From the NCBI GenBank assembly GCA_037783545.1, contig JBBELK010000457.1, positions 124,001 through 188,000 on the forward strand: DNA of 64,000 nucleotides, given 5' to 3'. Of this stretch, positions 1 to 13,600 are shown piece after piece. The notes under the pieces were generated by a model. The model worked only from the letters and a program-made list of their open reading frames with translations, was not told the origin of the DNA and did no database searches. This stretch comes from Henricia sp. BOLD:AAB3569. Taxonomy: Eukaryota > Echinodermata > Asteroidea > Spinulosida > Echinasteridae. Both the position numbers and the translations under genes were made by a program. Within the stretch, counting starts at the first letter, position 1, and every line of letters begins with the position of its first letter.

Positions 1-224
1 CAAGGCATTAGGTGATGGCCGACTTATAATTTCTTTCCAAGACCCGTTTGATTATAAAGGTCAGGGGTTTTAATAGAAACACCCATGGTTTGTGTGCCCT
101 TGGGCAGGGCAGTTTGCCTTAAACCGCCTCTCTCCACTAGGAGTGAATGGTACCTGCAGTGGATTTCAGGAATAATTTTTTTTGAAAACAAACCAGCTGT
201 TTTTTTGTCAACTCATGAAGTTTG

Positions 225-580
225 TGGGGTACCGTGGCCAAGTGGTTTGGGTCATTGACTCGCAATCATAGGTGAAAATTTGGGGTTGTGGGTTCGAACC
301 TCCCCCCCGGCTGCGGTACCTGTGCCCTTGAGCAAGGCACTCAACCACACTTGCTCCATCCTTTGGAAGGGATGTAAAGCCGTTTGTCCAGTGTGTTAGG
401 TATTGGTAATGCACTTTAAAGATCCCAAAGCATTCTTTCGTGAAGGCAAGGGAATTCCCCGGTGTCTCTAGCCATTTCTAATTCTTCATGGGTTTCCTCA
501 CGCTTGCGAGTGACAGTGCAATGGGCACTTTTGAGGAATCCTTGGTATGAAAACCAGAAAGAAATAATAATAATAATTAT
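225..580 (+). repeat. tRNA-derived SINE (family S1)
   Basis: It has an A-box-like TGGCCAAGTGG and a B-box-like GGGTTCGAACC about 50 bp later, then a body shared with copies near 40555-40735, 57690-57850 and 61015-61250 (CCCTTGAGCAAGGCACT; TTGCTCCATCCTT), and an AAT-repeat tail at 565-580. Confidence 0.75.
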
Positions 581-1218
581 AGTATTTTACTAATAACTAG
601 AGCTACTATGTCTGTTGATAACGGAGCACAGGGCTTTCCGCATTTCTGGTATTGTATGCTTGTATGCATGTAATACTGCATGTTGTATGATAATACAGAG
701 TGCATGCTGTGCACACTACATGTACGTGTACATGCACAGTGTACAATGTAAATGCATACTGTACATTCATCGTTAGCATCGTTTTCAACAAATAGGCAGC
801 AAGATTCAAGGTCAATGTCTGTGTATGAAATTTAGACCTCGGTTTAAGTCATGACCATTCCCGAAGGAATAAAGTTTGTATCTCCAAAGGTTGATTTTTT
901 TTTGAGATTTTTAAAAATTGAAGGCATTAAATTTCAAACGCTTGTAATTTGACACCTGATGACGTCATAAAGATCTAACCTCTTTGGTATAGTACTTTAC
1001 TATGGGTTCCTTATTGTGACCACATTTGATGATGAACCAAGCTTTGCAAGCGACCCTTAGACCAGCGATACAGACTATATGCTTTGTCTATGGGATATGG
1101 GGTAGTGCAGATATATGCATATTGTACATGCATCTATGTATGTACACTCATATATACTGCACAAATCAACAAATGACATCACACTAATGTAACTTGGTAT
1201 GTTATATGTTAATGACCA

Positions 1219-1337
1219 GCAGCCGATTTCACGAAACTTTACGCAATTGCGCAAGTCCACTTACGCCAATACTTGCGCAATAATTTATGGCGTAAGTGGA
1301 CTTGCGCAATTGCGTAAAGTTTCGTGAAATCGGCTGC
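1219..1337. repeat. Perfect palindromic MITE, 49-bp arms
   Basis: Positions 1219-1267 and 1289-1337 are exact reverse complements (GCAGCCGATTTCACG... to ...GAAATCGGCTGC) with a 21-nt loop. Lies in DHX30 intron 13. Confidence 0.9.
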
Positions 1338-1504
1338 AGGTCTACGTACCGACTAACCAGAGGAAGTGAACAATCTTGGCTAATGTATGCTGCACAAACG
1401 CGCTTATTTGATACAATATCCACACTCAGCTTGCACTCTCATGCTCCTCAACTCAATCAGTTTCAAATACATTCACTGGGCCTCCTCCCCCCACGTGACT
1501 TTAC

Positions 1505-1636
1505 CTGCAGAGAGTGGAGGTGGCTGCATGGCCTGACTTAGTATACTAGCAGCGCTCATGTCCCTGAAGTGGGACTTGGACTGTACCACTGTCTGCTCCA
1601 GGGGGATCCTCAATATCTCAGGTACTTGGTAATCCT
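1505..1636 (-). CDS. DHX30: DHX30 exon 13 (last exon in window)
   Basis: 132 nt, acceptor TTTACAG|AGGATT, donor GCAG|GTAAAG. Encodes [20 protein letters not shown], the start of the helicase-associated (winged-helix) region. The rest of the gene lies left of position 1. Confidence 0.88.
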
Positions 1637-4600
1637 CTGTAAAATGCAATACACCAATTAAATCACTGATTCGATTTTGCTTGAAGATAAAATTTCACCT
1701 AAAATCCCAAAATTGATGTATATTTTTACAGACCTTATTTCTGATGATTTGTCACAAATGGTGTTATTAAACCTACCCAGTTGACGATATCGATTCTCGG
1801 TGAACAGATGATAGCACTCCCCTGGCTGGCAGCGGCCGGCGCGACCTTTACGCTGTCGGACATTGGCTTTGGAGATCCAGTGAACATCTAGGCATGACAC
1901 CTAGCAGTGAATATAAGGCGATGTTGTAAGTTGCTATTAAAAGATTTCTGGATCATGCGATTGGTGGCGAATTGGCCAAGGTACGACCAATTTGTAATGT
2001 TTGCTACGATTGCAGTCACATATAGCGATTGCTCTAAAAACTGGTTGTATATACATGTAGGTCATACTATAGTTGGTGGTACATGTGGTCTTGCAATCAG
2101 CAACGATTGGAGAAGATCGATCACAAGATCAATTGTTGGTAATCGTGCGACAGGTGGTGGCGATCAGCGACCTGCGACTGCTCACGACTCGTTGTCAGGT
2201 GGCATGACCAGTCGTGCGACTACTTGACCTGCAATAATGCACAGCTGGTGCTGTTACCATTCACAACTGGTGGTACGATCATTTAAGACCTGTCTGCGAT
2301 TTCGAATCACACATCTGTGGTTTCGCAACTCCCAAACTACAGCATGTTAACTAAAAGTAGTCTATTTCTGACAACGGGAAAACTACCCGGCATAACGCGG
2401 TTTTTATACCAATTTACTTTCGTTTCAAAGCTTTGAAGCACACAAAAAGTTCCTGGACATTCATAATTCATACTTTTTTCAAGCTGTATGCGTAAACGGA
2501 ACGAAAAAGGAGGAAAAACACTAGAAATCTGAGATTTCGCTACGCGTTTAGTGCTTATGCATAGCGAGCTCGATATCCTTGCCTTGCAAACGCGTAGCGG
2601 ATAGCAAGACGTGTATGACGTCACAAGACCACGCTATACGTATTCGAGCGCTTGCGAAACCTCTCTAATATGCCTAGAACCACTTACCCCCAAGTTGATG
2701 TCATATCTGTCCTCCTTATGGTTCCCTGGGTTTACAACATACACCACATCATTGATGGTTATTGATGTCTCAGCTATGTTGGTGGCAAGTACAATCTTTC
2801 TCACACCATCTCCAGGCCTGCATGTAATCCAGGGAATATAGCACAAATGTTAGTAATCTTTAAAGCCCCAATACATCATTTGCAGTTACAATGTAGCCAA
2901 CATTTTACTAAATTTTGACTAAATGTCTTGATAGCAATTTTTTTTTTCCATGTAAAATGGTACCTTTGTGTGAGAAATCGCCAACTGAAGGTACTTTTTT
3001 ACAGGGAAAAGAATTGAGAAGTTGATCATGGCTTCAGTCCTTGTGTGCAAAACATATAAGACAAAATCGTAGATTTTTCCTACTCCAATTTTGGTTTTTC
3101 CATCAAATCTGCACTTACAATTTCTGATCAACTTCTCAACTCTTACCAAAATTTCTACAAGACAGTTTATCAACATTACTCTTTAGTTCTGTGATGCTGT
3201 TCCTGTTTTTATAAGTTTCCAAATCATGTAATCTGTTTTTACAAGCGTTGCCAATCACATCACAAAAAGAGTTTAAAGCCGATGTCCGCAGTTGAAACAC
3301 GCTTCTTGAGAGCAAGCATTGGAATTAAAATGCTTTTTGGTGGAGCGTTCGAACACGCCTTTAACCACTATCTCGGCTGTTTCTACTACATACAAAATCT
3401 GTGTGGATTCTCAATGAGCCTTTTCGAACTACAAAAAAAAAAGCAGTTGTGAGGAAATTTGGAGCAAAATGAGGTACTGATGAAAATCAAAAAATAAACT
3501 TGGGCAGAAAATGTCTTTATGATTCTGTGGATTTCCAATACATCGTTTCACTCCAAATTCCGTCCAAGCCGCTTTTTCTCAAAGCAATGCATGTATAATT
3601 TAAGGTCTTACTGGTATTTGACGCGCTACATGCTCCACTTAAAATGATACTCCACATTAAAAAAAAAAAGCATTATCGGCTGTTTCTTTTGTTAAAACAT
3701 CATTACTTGAATCAGAGTACCACACAATAAAAAAAAAAGTTTTAAGTGCTTACTATAAAGCAAGTAAATTGCAACGCGTTTCAGAAATCGTTATATTTTA
3801 AGATGATTAGAAAAATGTGTGAAAGTCAAACCTTTCAAAGATGGATTGCTGAGCAGAAAGTGGTACGCTTGAATGAACAGGCAACACCAAATGATGGGGG
3901 CTCTGAAAGAGGTAGAGTGGCCGAGTTATACAAAGCGAAACTTCAATTTTGCATACATTTGTATATTGCTATTTTAGGGGAAGTTTGACAAATTATGCAA
4001 AGCACCAGATGTATGACACTTGAAGCTGGAAGTTGTTTGGTACGGTAAACAACTAAAACAAATGTTCAGCTGATCGACCACACAAAATATAATCATGACT
4101 AAAACCATCTACATTTTAAGTGACTTGGCCAACTTCTCAAATCAACTTTAGTCATGACTTTAGGCCTGTCCGCATTGGACTTTTTTGGGGAAAACTTACC
4201 GAGACGATGGATACTTTCCCATTTTTAATCCAGTGCGGACAGCCTAGGGGATTTCCTTTCAGTAACTTTTCCCGAGTCCAGCGGTTGCTTTTCCTGGCCA
4301 ACTGCTGCCCAGGAAAATTGACCAGGTAACTTTTCCTGAGACGATACGTCCAATGCGGACACCTCGAGTCGGTAAAATTTAAAAAGCGTTCTGGGAGCGT
4401 ACGTTCGGGCCGTGAAGGTCATACCGTGAAAGGACACTGCGCATGCTCTCCCACGGTCTTGGTAAAATTTTCCCGTGTCGAAAACGTCCAAAGGGGCCGT
4501 CCATGAAGTACGTACGCACGAAATGCCGTACGTACTTTATGGATGGCCCCAAATGCAGACAGCAGTAAAATTTCATTTTATCATCGTCTCGGAAAAACAC

Positions 4601-7600
4601 CTGCTGAAAAACAAGTCCAATGCGGACACGGCTTTAGCCTCTTTTGAAATGCGTTTCACACTTGCATTGTCATAACCGAGTCACGACAAAGGCTCATGTG
4701 TGTATATTTTCTTATTTCCATCCACCTTAAGAATTTGTAGAAATGAAATTTGTACATACATTACATGAAACTTACTGTTACGATTAAACATGCAATCTTA
4801 CATTTGGCCACATGTCTTCCAGTCTATTGCACACAGTTTTAATGTCCTGCCAACCAGGAAGGAAGCACAGAATAGCACCCTGTTGGCATGGAAATACAAA
4901 GATATCATGAGCAGTTGAATACCGTGTTTGTGCTATCAGTAAGTCTGGCAGTCTAGCATGACAGCAATACTAAGCAGGTGGGTTAGAGTCCCACCCGAGC
5001 ACGCTACAAAGTTTTTCGCATAGAGTCTCAGGGAAGCACTGAATACACAGTGCTATTTAAGTCGGGTTAAGGGCAAAACAAACATTAATAAATATACAAT
5101 CTCCACAACGCAAGTTGCCAGCTATACAGGTAGCCGGCTTTCCATAGACGCGTGCACAAAAGCACTGAAACCAGTGGCGAAGGTTCGCGTGTTTGGAACG
5201 CAGCCCTGGACTCAATGGGTTGCCAATATTTCTATGAGTTACATGTACCTTATTATGAATAATATAGTGGGAAGCCACGAAAACAAACATGTTAATCGAC
5301 CTGTTAACCACAAAAAAAGCATTACTCAAAAGGAAGATTGAAATGGTTCCAACTGTCCAATGCAATTCTTCAACTCAAAATGATATTAGTATCATTAAAA
5401 TGATATTAGTATATGGATGATATCATTTGTGTGAAGAATTTTCAAAGCTTTTTTTTATTTTGATTTTTTTTTACAAATTTGACATTTTCTTAGGTGTCAT
5501 TTCGTGGAAACCAAAATTTGTACGTTTTGAGTCCAGTGTAGGGAGTGCGCGTGTACAATCGGATGTCAGTTCGTGAAAACTTGTGTCTCCCACTGTGCGG
5601 TTTTCACCAACTGTAACAGAAGTAAACTCTGGTGTCACTTAGTGATGTCAGCGACGATTTGTGGGCCTTGAAAAGGCAATAATAATAATAATAATAATAA
5701 TAATGAGAATTTATAATGCGCCGGTATCCATCAAAAAAGATGCTCATGGCGCAGCGAGACACATTAAAAATCTAATATCACAATCATGGAGTTCAGTCAG
5801 TTAATGAGATTTCATCAAATGTGTTTTAAGTGATGTTTTAAAAGTTGCAATCACCAACAACAACTGCTGTTACCATGGTAACAACCTTGAAAATAGAAGC
5901 AATAAAGCTGGTTGTTCATCATTAACACAACAAATATGAAACAAGAAAAAAAGCAATATTGAAGGAAATATCAACATACTGCCTGGTGTAGCAACTCAAG
6001 GCTATGTACATGTATATACCATTCTGATCAATAGTGAGAAATGGGAATAGGTGAAATTTTTCACAGATGTGACATGAGACAGTTTTAGAAAACAGCACAG
6101 GACTTGAAATGATTGTGGCTCCATATTCATCTCATTAAAAATAACTGTAAGTAAAGATTTGGTGTAAAATAGTGCTGATCATGAAGACTGGAGCAAAAAC
6201 TTTGTGATGGAATACATTTTTCGTTCTACTGGGATTTGGGAACAATTTCCACCTCTGTAATAACTTCAAGCGTTGACAGAATCCAGAAGACTTTGCACCA
6301 ATTAAGAAGCTGTTAAAACGGCACTCATCATAGTTTCCTGCAGTAATGTTTGAGACCAAGTGCCAAGACTTCAACAAGACTTCAACCAAAACCTGGTCAT
6401 AAAAAAATTTCCTAAACATTTGTTGATATCTGAGAACAAAAGCAATTGTGGTATCGATAACTCAAGCCTTTGCACCATGAAGCTTTTGCATATTCCACTC
6501 CTCATCATAGTTTCCTACAATTATGCTCAGTCCTGTCAAATTGGTCAAGAAAAATATGGCAGTTCTTGCTACCAACTGCTGGATCTGACCATGACTTGGG
6601 AGGAAGCCAACACAACCTGCTCAGACATGGGAGGTGGAATGGTGGTTCCTGACTCTCGCCAAGAATACGAGTACATCTGGGAGATGTTCACAAGACGTGT
6701 TCAGAACGGCGATGTCTGGGTCGGCTGCACTGACAAAGAGGAGGAAAGCAAGTGGATGCAGGCTGGTGGGGAAGGAAAAGTGTGCAGCTACTTCAACTGG
6801 GCAGAGAGAGAACCAAATAACAGCTATGGTGATGAAGATTGCATCTCACTTAGACGTACCGCATCTGGTCTAATGAATGACATTTGGTGTGATGACAAAA
6901 AATATGTGATCTGCGAGTTTGCTGCCAGTTCACGCTCTACCCCAGCAATGTTCTGCTTGGAGGCTGATGCCAACGGTCGCTTCACAATCAAGTGAATGAC
7001 CAGTATCAAACATGACACTAACTTGTATTGAATGGAAAAAACATGATTCTGACTAAAAGTAAACTCGGCTTTATTAACAAAGATTGACAAAGACTAAATG
7101 TAAAGCAGTAAGGTTCACATTGTAGGTAAGTGCTAATGAAGATCAAATTAAAGGAGCGTGACCAGATTTTTCCAAAAATGGATTTTGTTCTAACCTAACA
7201 ATCATATAAAATACCTCCCCAAAATACAATCCACAGAAAAAAAAAAGGAAATTTGCAATCCCCAACTTGGAAGCAAAGAGGTTGGTGTAATCAAAGCACT
7301 GCTATTTTGTAAACAGATAAATCTAGGTTTACTAAACTTTTGTGAATTTTTGATGATAACCCTGGAAATATACGGGATGACAGCACAAAATTTCAGAATA
7401 GAAATAAGAAAAATATGATATATATGGTATAAAAATCTCAACACCCGTTAAAAACGGGGGTCTCAAAATTGTGATCTGGACACACTCCTTTAAGCTCCTT
7501 TAGTGCTCCGTGTGGTTTTTAATTATATGTGCCTGGGAATTAATTATAAATTATTTTAAATACTGTACACTATTTAAAAATTGCATTGATAAGAATTTTT

Positions 7601-10600
7601 TTAAAACGATTGTTAACTTGGAAAAGTTATTTTTACAAATACATCCAAATGTCACACTTTGGAAAGATCCATATAGTTTAGCACAAATTTTTGCTAAAAA
7701 GCAAAAATTAATTTATACACTTGGAACATGAGCCGTACAGCTTTGACATTTACATGTAAAATGCAAGGCAAACGGTGCCTCACACCATGCTCACACCAAC
7801 AACGTATATGCCTAGTACTTAGTAGTTTGGTGAGGCATATCGAAATCGCAATTTCCTGAAAAACAGAGGCATGCATGTGGAAGTAAAGAGCAAAGACCAT
7901 GGGGGGAAAAACTAACCAATGGGAAAACAAAGCTATTGCAGGGGGTCCATCAGAGAAACTAGAAAAAATCTCGGACATACTGAATTTTGCAGTTGTAGAA
8001 TTGAATGGTACTTGGTGTTGAAGACGTTTAAAATTACGGTTTTCTTCGCTTGTTGTAGCAATTTAAGACATAACTTGTGGAGAAATATGTAAGTGCCATT
8101 TTGGTTTTCTTGACGTTTTCCACTGCTGCGACCCAGGGCAATTTTAGATAATACGATAGGACTTGTGGTGTATGGGAACAAAAGCACTTGTGAACATCGT
8201 AGATCACTGGAGCCTTTGCAATATGAAGCTGGCCTGGATGAAAATTGCACTCATCATAACTTGCTACAGTTGTGGTCAGTCGTGTCAAATTGGTCAAGAA
8301 AAATATGGCAATTCTCGCTACCAACTTCTGAAAAAGAAAATGACTTGGGATGAAGCCAACACAGCCTGCTCAGACATGGGAGGTGGCTTGGTGGTTCTTG
8401 ACTCTCGCCAAGAACACGAGTACATCTGGGAGATGTTCACAAGAAGTGTTCAGGATGGTGATGTCTGGGTCGGCTGCACTGACAGAGCGGAGGCAGACAA
8501 GTGGATGCAGACTGGTGAAGAAGGAAAAGCATGCAGCTACTTCAAGTGGGCACCTGGAGAGCCGAGTACCAGTAATGAAAATTGCTTGTCACTGAGACGT
8601 GAGGTATCTGGTCTTATGAACGATGCTCCGTGTTCTGTCAAAAATCATGTGATCTGCGAGTTCGCTGCCAATTCACGCTCTACCCCAGCTATGTTCTGCT
8701 TGAAGGCTGATGCCAACGGTCGCTTCACAATCAAGTGAATGACCAGTATCAAACATGACACTAAACATTATTCTGACTAAAAGTAAACTCGGCTTCAAAG
8801 ATCAAACAAAGACTAAATCTAAAGCAGTAAAGTTCACATTAGGTAAGTGCTAATGAAGATCAAATTAAAGGAGCGTGACCACATTTTAAAAAAAATAGAT
8901 TTTGTTCTAACCTAACAATCTAAAATACCTCCCCGGCAAAATACTATCCGTGGGGAAAAACAGGAAATTTGCAATCCCCAATTTGGAAGCAAAGAGGTTG
9001 GTGTAATCACAGCACTGCTATTTTGTAACCAGATAAATCTACACACAATGTAGGTTTACTAAACTTTGGTGGATTTTTGACGATACCCCTGGAAATATAC
9101 GGAATGACGGCACAAAATTTCAGAATAGTAATAATAAAAATATGACAACTTATATGGTATCAAAATCTCAACACCCGGGAAAAACGGGGTCTTAAAATTG
9201 TGATCTGGACACGCTCCTTTAAGCTCCTTTAGTGCTCCGTGTGGTTTTTAATTATGATGTTCACACAAGAGCAGTGCATTAAAAAACAACGCTTGCAAGA
9301 TGATTGACTCGATTCGTATGTGGGTCATTCTATAAATTTGGGGTCCAATTTTTCTGTCCCCTGTTACGTCTGACATCTTGTAAAATGTTGTATTTTGTAA
9401 ATTCAGGACATTCTTTAAATGCTTTCTATTTCAAAGAGTGATTACATAAAGTACAATTCATAAAAATATGTTTTGAAGGCATTTTTAATAATACTTGTTT
9501 GGCAAATGGCAGTATGTCAGGTGTAACAGGGACAGGAAAATGTCACACGTTGGACCCCAAATTTATAGAATGACCCATGTGTGACCAGAGTGCTAAGTCC
9601 CTTTTTCAAATGAAGGGAACGCACACATTACAAATTTGCCTCATCAAAATGAGCAATCTCTTTTGACGAATACACCTACATGTATTTTGCTTCATCGAAC
9701 GAAGAGATTCAAATCTTCATTAAATAAGGGGCAGTCCATAAAGTACGTACGCACGAAATGCCAACTTTTTAGACCCCCCTTCCCCCTGTACGCATATTTC
9801 ATGACGTCACCTATATGCTTTAAAGTTGGGTGTACACATTGGCTACAACCCCCGCTCCCCCTTTTTTCCCCGCCGTGCGTACATACTTTATGGATGGACC
9901 ATAAATGTGTTTGCATTAAGGGCACAGGCTCGTCAGCAATGCGCGCGCGCCAAATTTGTGCCACGAAATACGCAGCTCCGTGCCTTTGCTATGGAAAAAA
10001 GTGGAACAATTTTTTTCAAGCTAAAACTGAGTACGTCTAGCCTTAAAAGGAATTTGGGGTTCATTGTAATGTAGAGTATGAAACAACAAGCAAATGTATT
10101 TTAACAGTGACCGGTGATAACTGTGTGACCTCTTTACGTTATACTGTAACTGGTATAGTATGGTTTTACTGCTTAGTATAGTTTTACACATAGTTTTACT
10201 GCTGTTGTGTGCATGCATCACGTTTTGCATAAATTAGAGTTAGGAATAAGGTCATAGGTCAGAATGCCTTTGACTTGTAGCCTGTGACTTGTCGCCTGTG
10301 ACTTGTGGCCTGTGACTTCCTTACTTAAAGGAGTGTGACCAGATCACTTTTTTTTACCCATAACTCCCCGGGACTTACCTTATGGGTCATGAGATTTTTA
10401 TATCATAACATCCGTTATATTTTTCTGATTACGAAACTGAAACTCCCGCGCTTCTAGGCCGCATAATTCCGAGGATAAGGTCGAAAATCCACCGATTATT
10501 TGTAAACTAATTTTCCAGTATCAACGTTTGTCCGCTGAAAGCATACTCGATAGTTTTGTTCAATTTTTTACTGGAAATTGCGAATGTTTTCGGGTTTTTG

Positions 10601-13600
10601 GGACATGGGAGGTGTGTATGGGAGTTACTTGATAATATTGGTAAGTTACATCGAAAACTATTTTCCAGAAACTCTGGTCACGCTCCTTTAAGTTTATGTA
10701 CTAGTACAAGATGCAATAGTAGGTGGTTTACATGGAGAGTGATATATAATTAATATTACACTGGTTTATTGATTGCCATCATTATCAGCACAAGATGTAC
10801 ATGTAGTAGGTTTAGACCGATATGTGAGCCCAGGGTTTTCCCTGGCTGACGGAAGCATCGAGATGGTACCCCATAACTTGGTGAGCACCTGGGCATGGAA
10901 TTCGCTGGCAGAGTCATGACGTTACATTGCGGGCGCTGGACCGTTACTATATTTACTGGTTTACATCCATTGTGTTTGTGCACAGTGTATTTTACTATTA
11001 TTCTTTTAGAAGAAAATATTTAAAAATAAGGACCATAATGACTTGCAATGGTTTGCTCATACCTACACTCATAGCGATACGCTATCCTGTCGCCTTATTT
11101 TGTGATGTTTGTAACAGAAAAACTCAACAGAAAATGTTGCCCTTGTGGCCCATGTGCAAAACGAATGGAGAAAGCATTTCCAATCCAAGTGGCGTGAACG
11201 GTTGTCAAAGAAGTGAGTGCGGATATTGACGTCAAACTCTGCCAGTGAATAGTGAAACGGGTGTTACAAACGGGCATGTGCAACAAACAAATTGTACACT
11301 ACACGTGACCTTTCTGTGCTTAACTATTTAAGTTCCTGGGTTCATTACCATGTACGGAACACACAGGATTTGCCTTTTTATGAGCTATATAAATGTTAGT
11401 TTGATGATAAAAAACACAAAATAAAGAGGGAAAACCGCATGGTTTTACTAGGGACAATTTTTTTTCAGAGTTGTCTCATTTTTAAGATGTCTCTGCCATG
11501 ACTGCCGTACTGTACAAATAACGTAAATGTCGGCATAGTCGCCAGGTCCGTGAGGTCGCCACCCTATTCATCAGCCATTGTTCATCTATAGGGCCAGGTG
11601 GTGAGGTCACAGACTTAGCGACTATGCCGACATTTACATTACATGAATCATGTATTTAAAACTCTGTTAGGCCTACCGGCAGCCGGCCTAAAAGTACTAA
11701 AGTATTATTTTTAACCGATTATATCTGTGTATATTTTAGTACTCATCATTTCGTCAACCTTCTAAAGAAATCACTCACTCAAAGTTGCCACATTTTTGTA
11801 TCGATTGATCACGCATGGCGGCGCCGCAGTCAACGAACGTATGCATAATATACATGGCGATTCCCGTTGCTTCTAACGCGCACTTCTACAAGGAGAGCGA
11901 ACCAGCGAATCGCATGAAAGCCTTTTCAGATGACTCGCGACTAGAGCTCTCTCACTCGCATGGCAAAGTAAATGCAAACTCACAGCAGTAGCCAGAAAAC
12001 GTGACAGGTCACCAGACACAGCAACCTCATTCCATGGGCAAAAGCAGTTCGGCGAGCATTTGCACGTTTCTGGATAGGGACGATGTTAACCAAATACATC
12101 TGGTGCTTTATAACAGCGCATTGCACACACACCATCGACTGACAAACAATGACAGTACCAGCGCGAAAACTTTGAGTGAGTCTTTTCACTTTTTGTGTAT
12201 GTAAAACTTTTTTCCTAGAATTAAAAACAAGGTAACACCACACAAAAAGTACTAATGAATATTTTTTGTATTTCTAAAATTTGTGTTGAGGTGGCAATTT
12301 CTTGTCAAAACATCCGACGCTGGCGGCAAAAGTGTCGAGGTGGGCGGGCCGCCCTGCAGTTGAATAGGCAGGGGGAACCCCGTCTGACCCCCTCTGCAAA
12401 AAAGGCTGTTAAGTCGCGCAGGCTACGTCAAGTTTTTGAGACCATAAGAAAAAATCTGTGGCGGATCCACACTCATTAAAATACAAAAACCCAATGGAAA
12501 TTCACGGCGGAACACGGACATTCCAGGCAGTATCTGGGCACTGCCAGGAATTTCCATTGTGTTTTTGTATTTTAATGAGCGTGGATCTGACACAGATTTC
12601 TACTTATGGTTGGAAAAGCACGACCTAGCCTGCGCGACTTAACAGCCTTTTTTGCAGAGCGGGTCACATATTGATTTATTATTCATAAATACCTTAGCTA
12701 TTTTACGCATCCCTATAAGCCTTTTCGAGGTATGGCGGATACCATACCTGTCGCTAGAGGGCGCACTGTTATTTGGGTAAACGCATCTAAAAAGCGTAGC
12801 GAGTACGTTGTTGTAGTGAAATGGTTATCAAATTTTCATCCGTTTGATTCTTTAGAGATAACATGACGACCAATATTGTGCGTGGTTTTGAAAATAGGAT
12901 AATTGTCTAATGTATAAGAACAACTTTTGTCTTTTTGTGGCAGATTTTGATCGTTTTTCGTTATAGTTTTGCCTATAGCATGTGAAAGTCGTAAATGTTC
13001 GTATTTTATAAAATGCTGATTCGTTCACGCACGTTTCTATAGTCCGATAGGCTAAGAATTGAGAATTTAATTAATATTTTTGAAATAATTTACGAGTCTG
13101 ACGTCACATAAGCCCTCCTGCACTAAACATATAAGACAACTCGGAAGAATTAATAAGTTTTTCCTCGTAAAATCTTCATATTTTTCCCCTCAAATTTGTT
13201 CTTTTCATTAGATTTGCACTTACTGATGCTTTATAAGTCATCTAAAGAAAACAATTGTGACCTCCGAGTATGGAAATCTTTCTAAGGTCTAAAACAATAT
13301 GGTCAAGTTCTCAATTCTTTCCCTTGTCACCATATACCCCGGTACCACACAACTTTTTTCACTCCAATCCCACCCGTACCGGGTGTTGATACATGTACAT
13401 GTACAATGACCGAGAGAATATTGATAGGCCAATCCTGACCATTCCCCCATGGCAATAATTTTCCGTTTTCTTCCCCTAGATACAATAAGCTTTCACAGTT
13501 GCTGTGTACCGTGGCCCCATGCACAAAATCTGGACAAGCCCGTGGTTTCTGGAAGTTCACCAGTAAAGTTCTTGTATTTTCAGATTTGCCAATGAATAAA

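Larger units (their letters stand above)
1..1504. other. DHX30 intron 13: SINE, perfect hairpin, no coding exon recognised
   Basis: This stretch holds a tRNA-derived SINE (225-580), a (TGCA/TACA)-rich patch near 650-780 and a 49-bp-arm palindrome (1219-1337). I see no further helicase exon. Confidence 0.5.
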
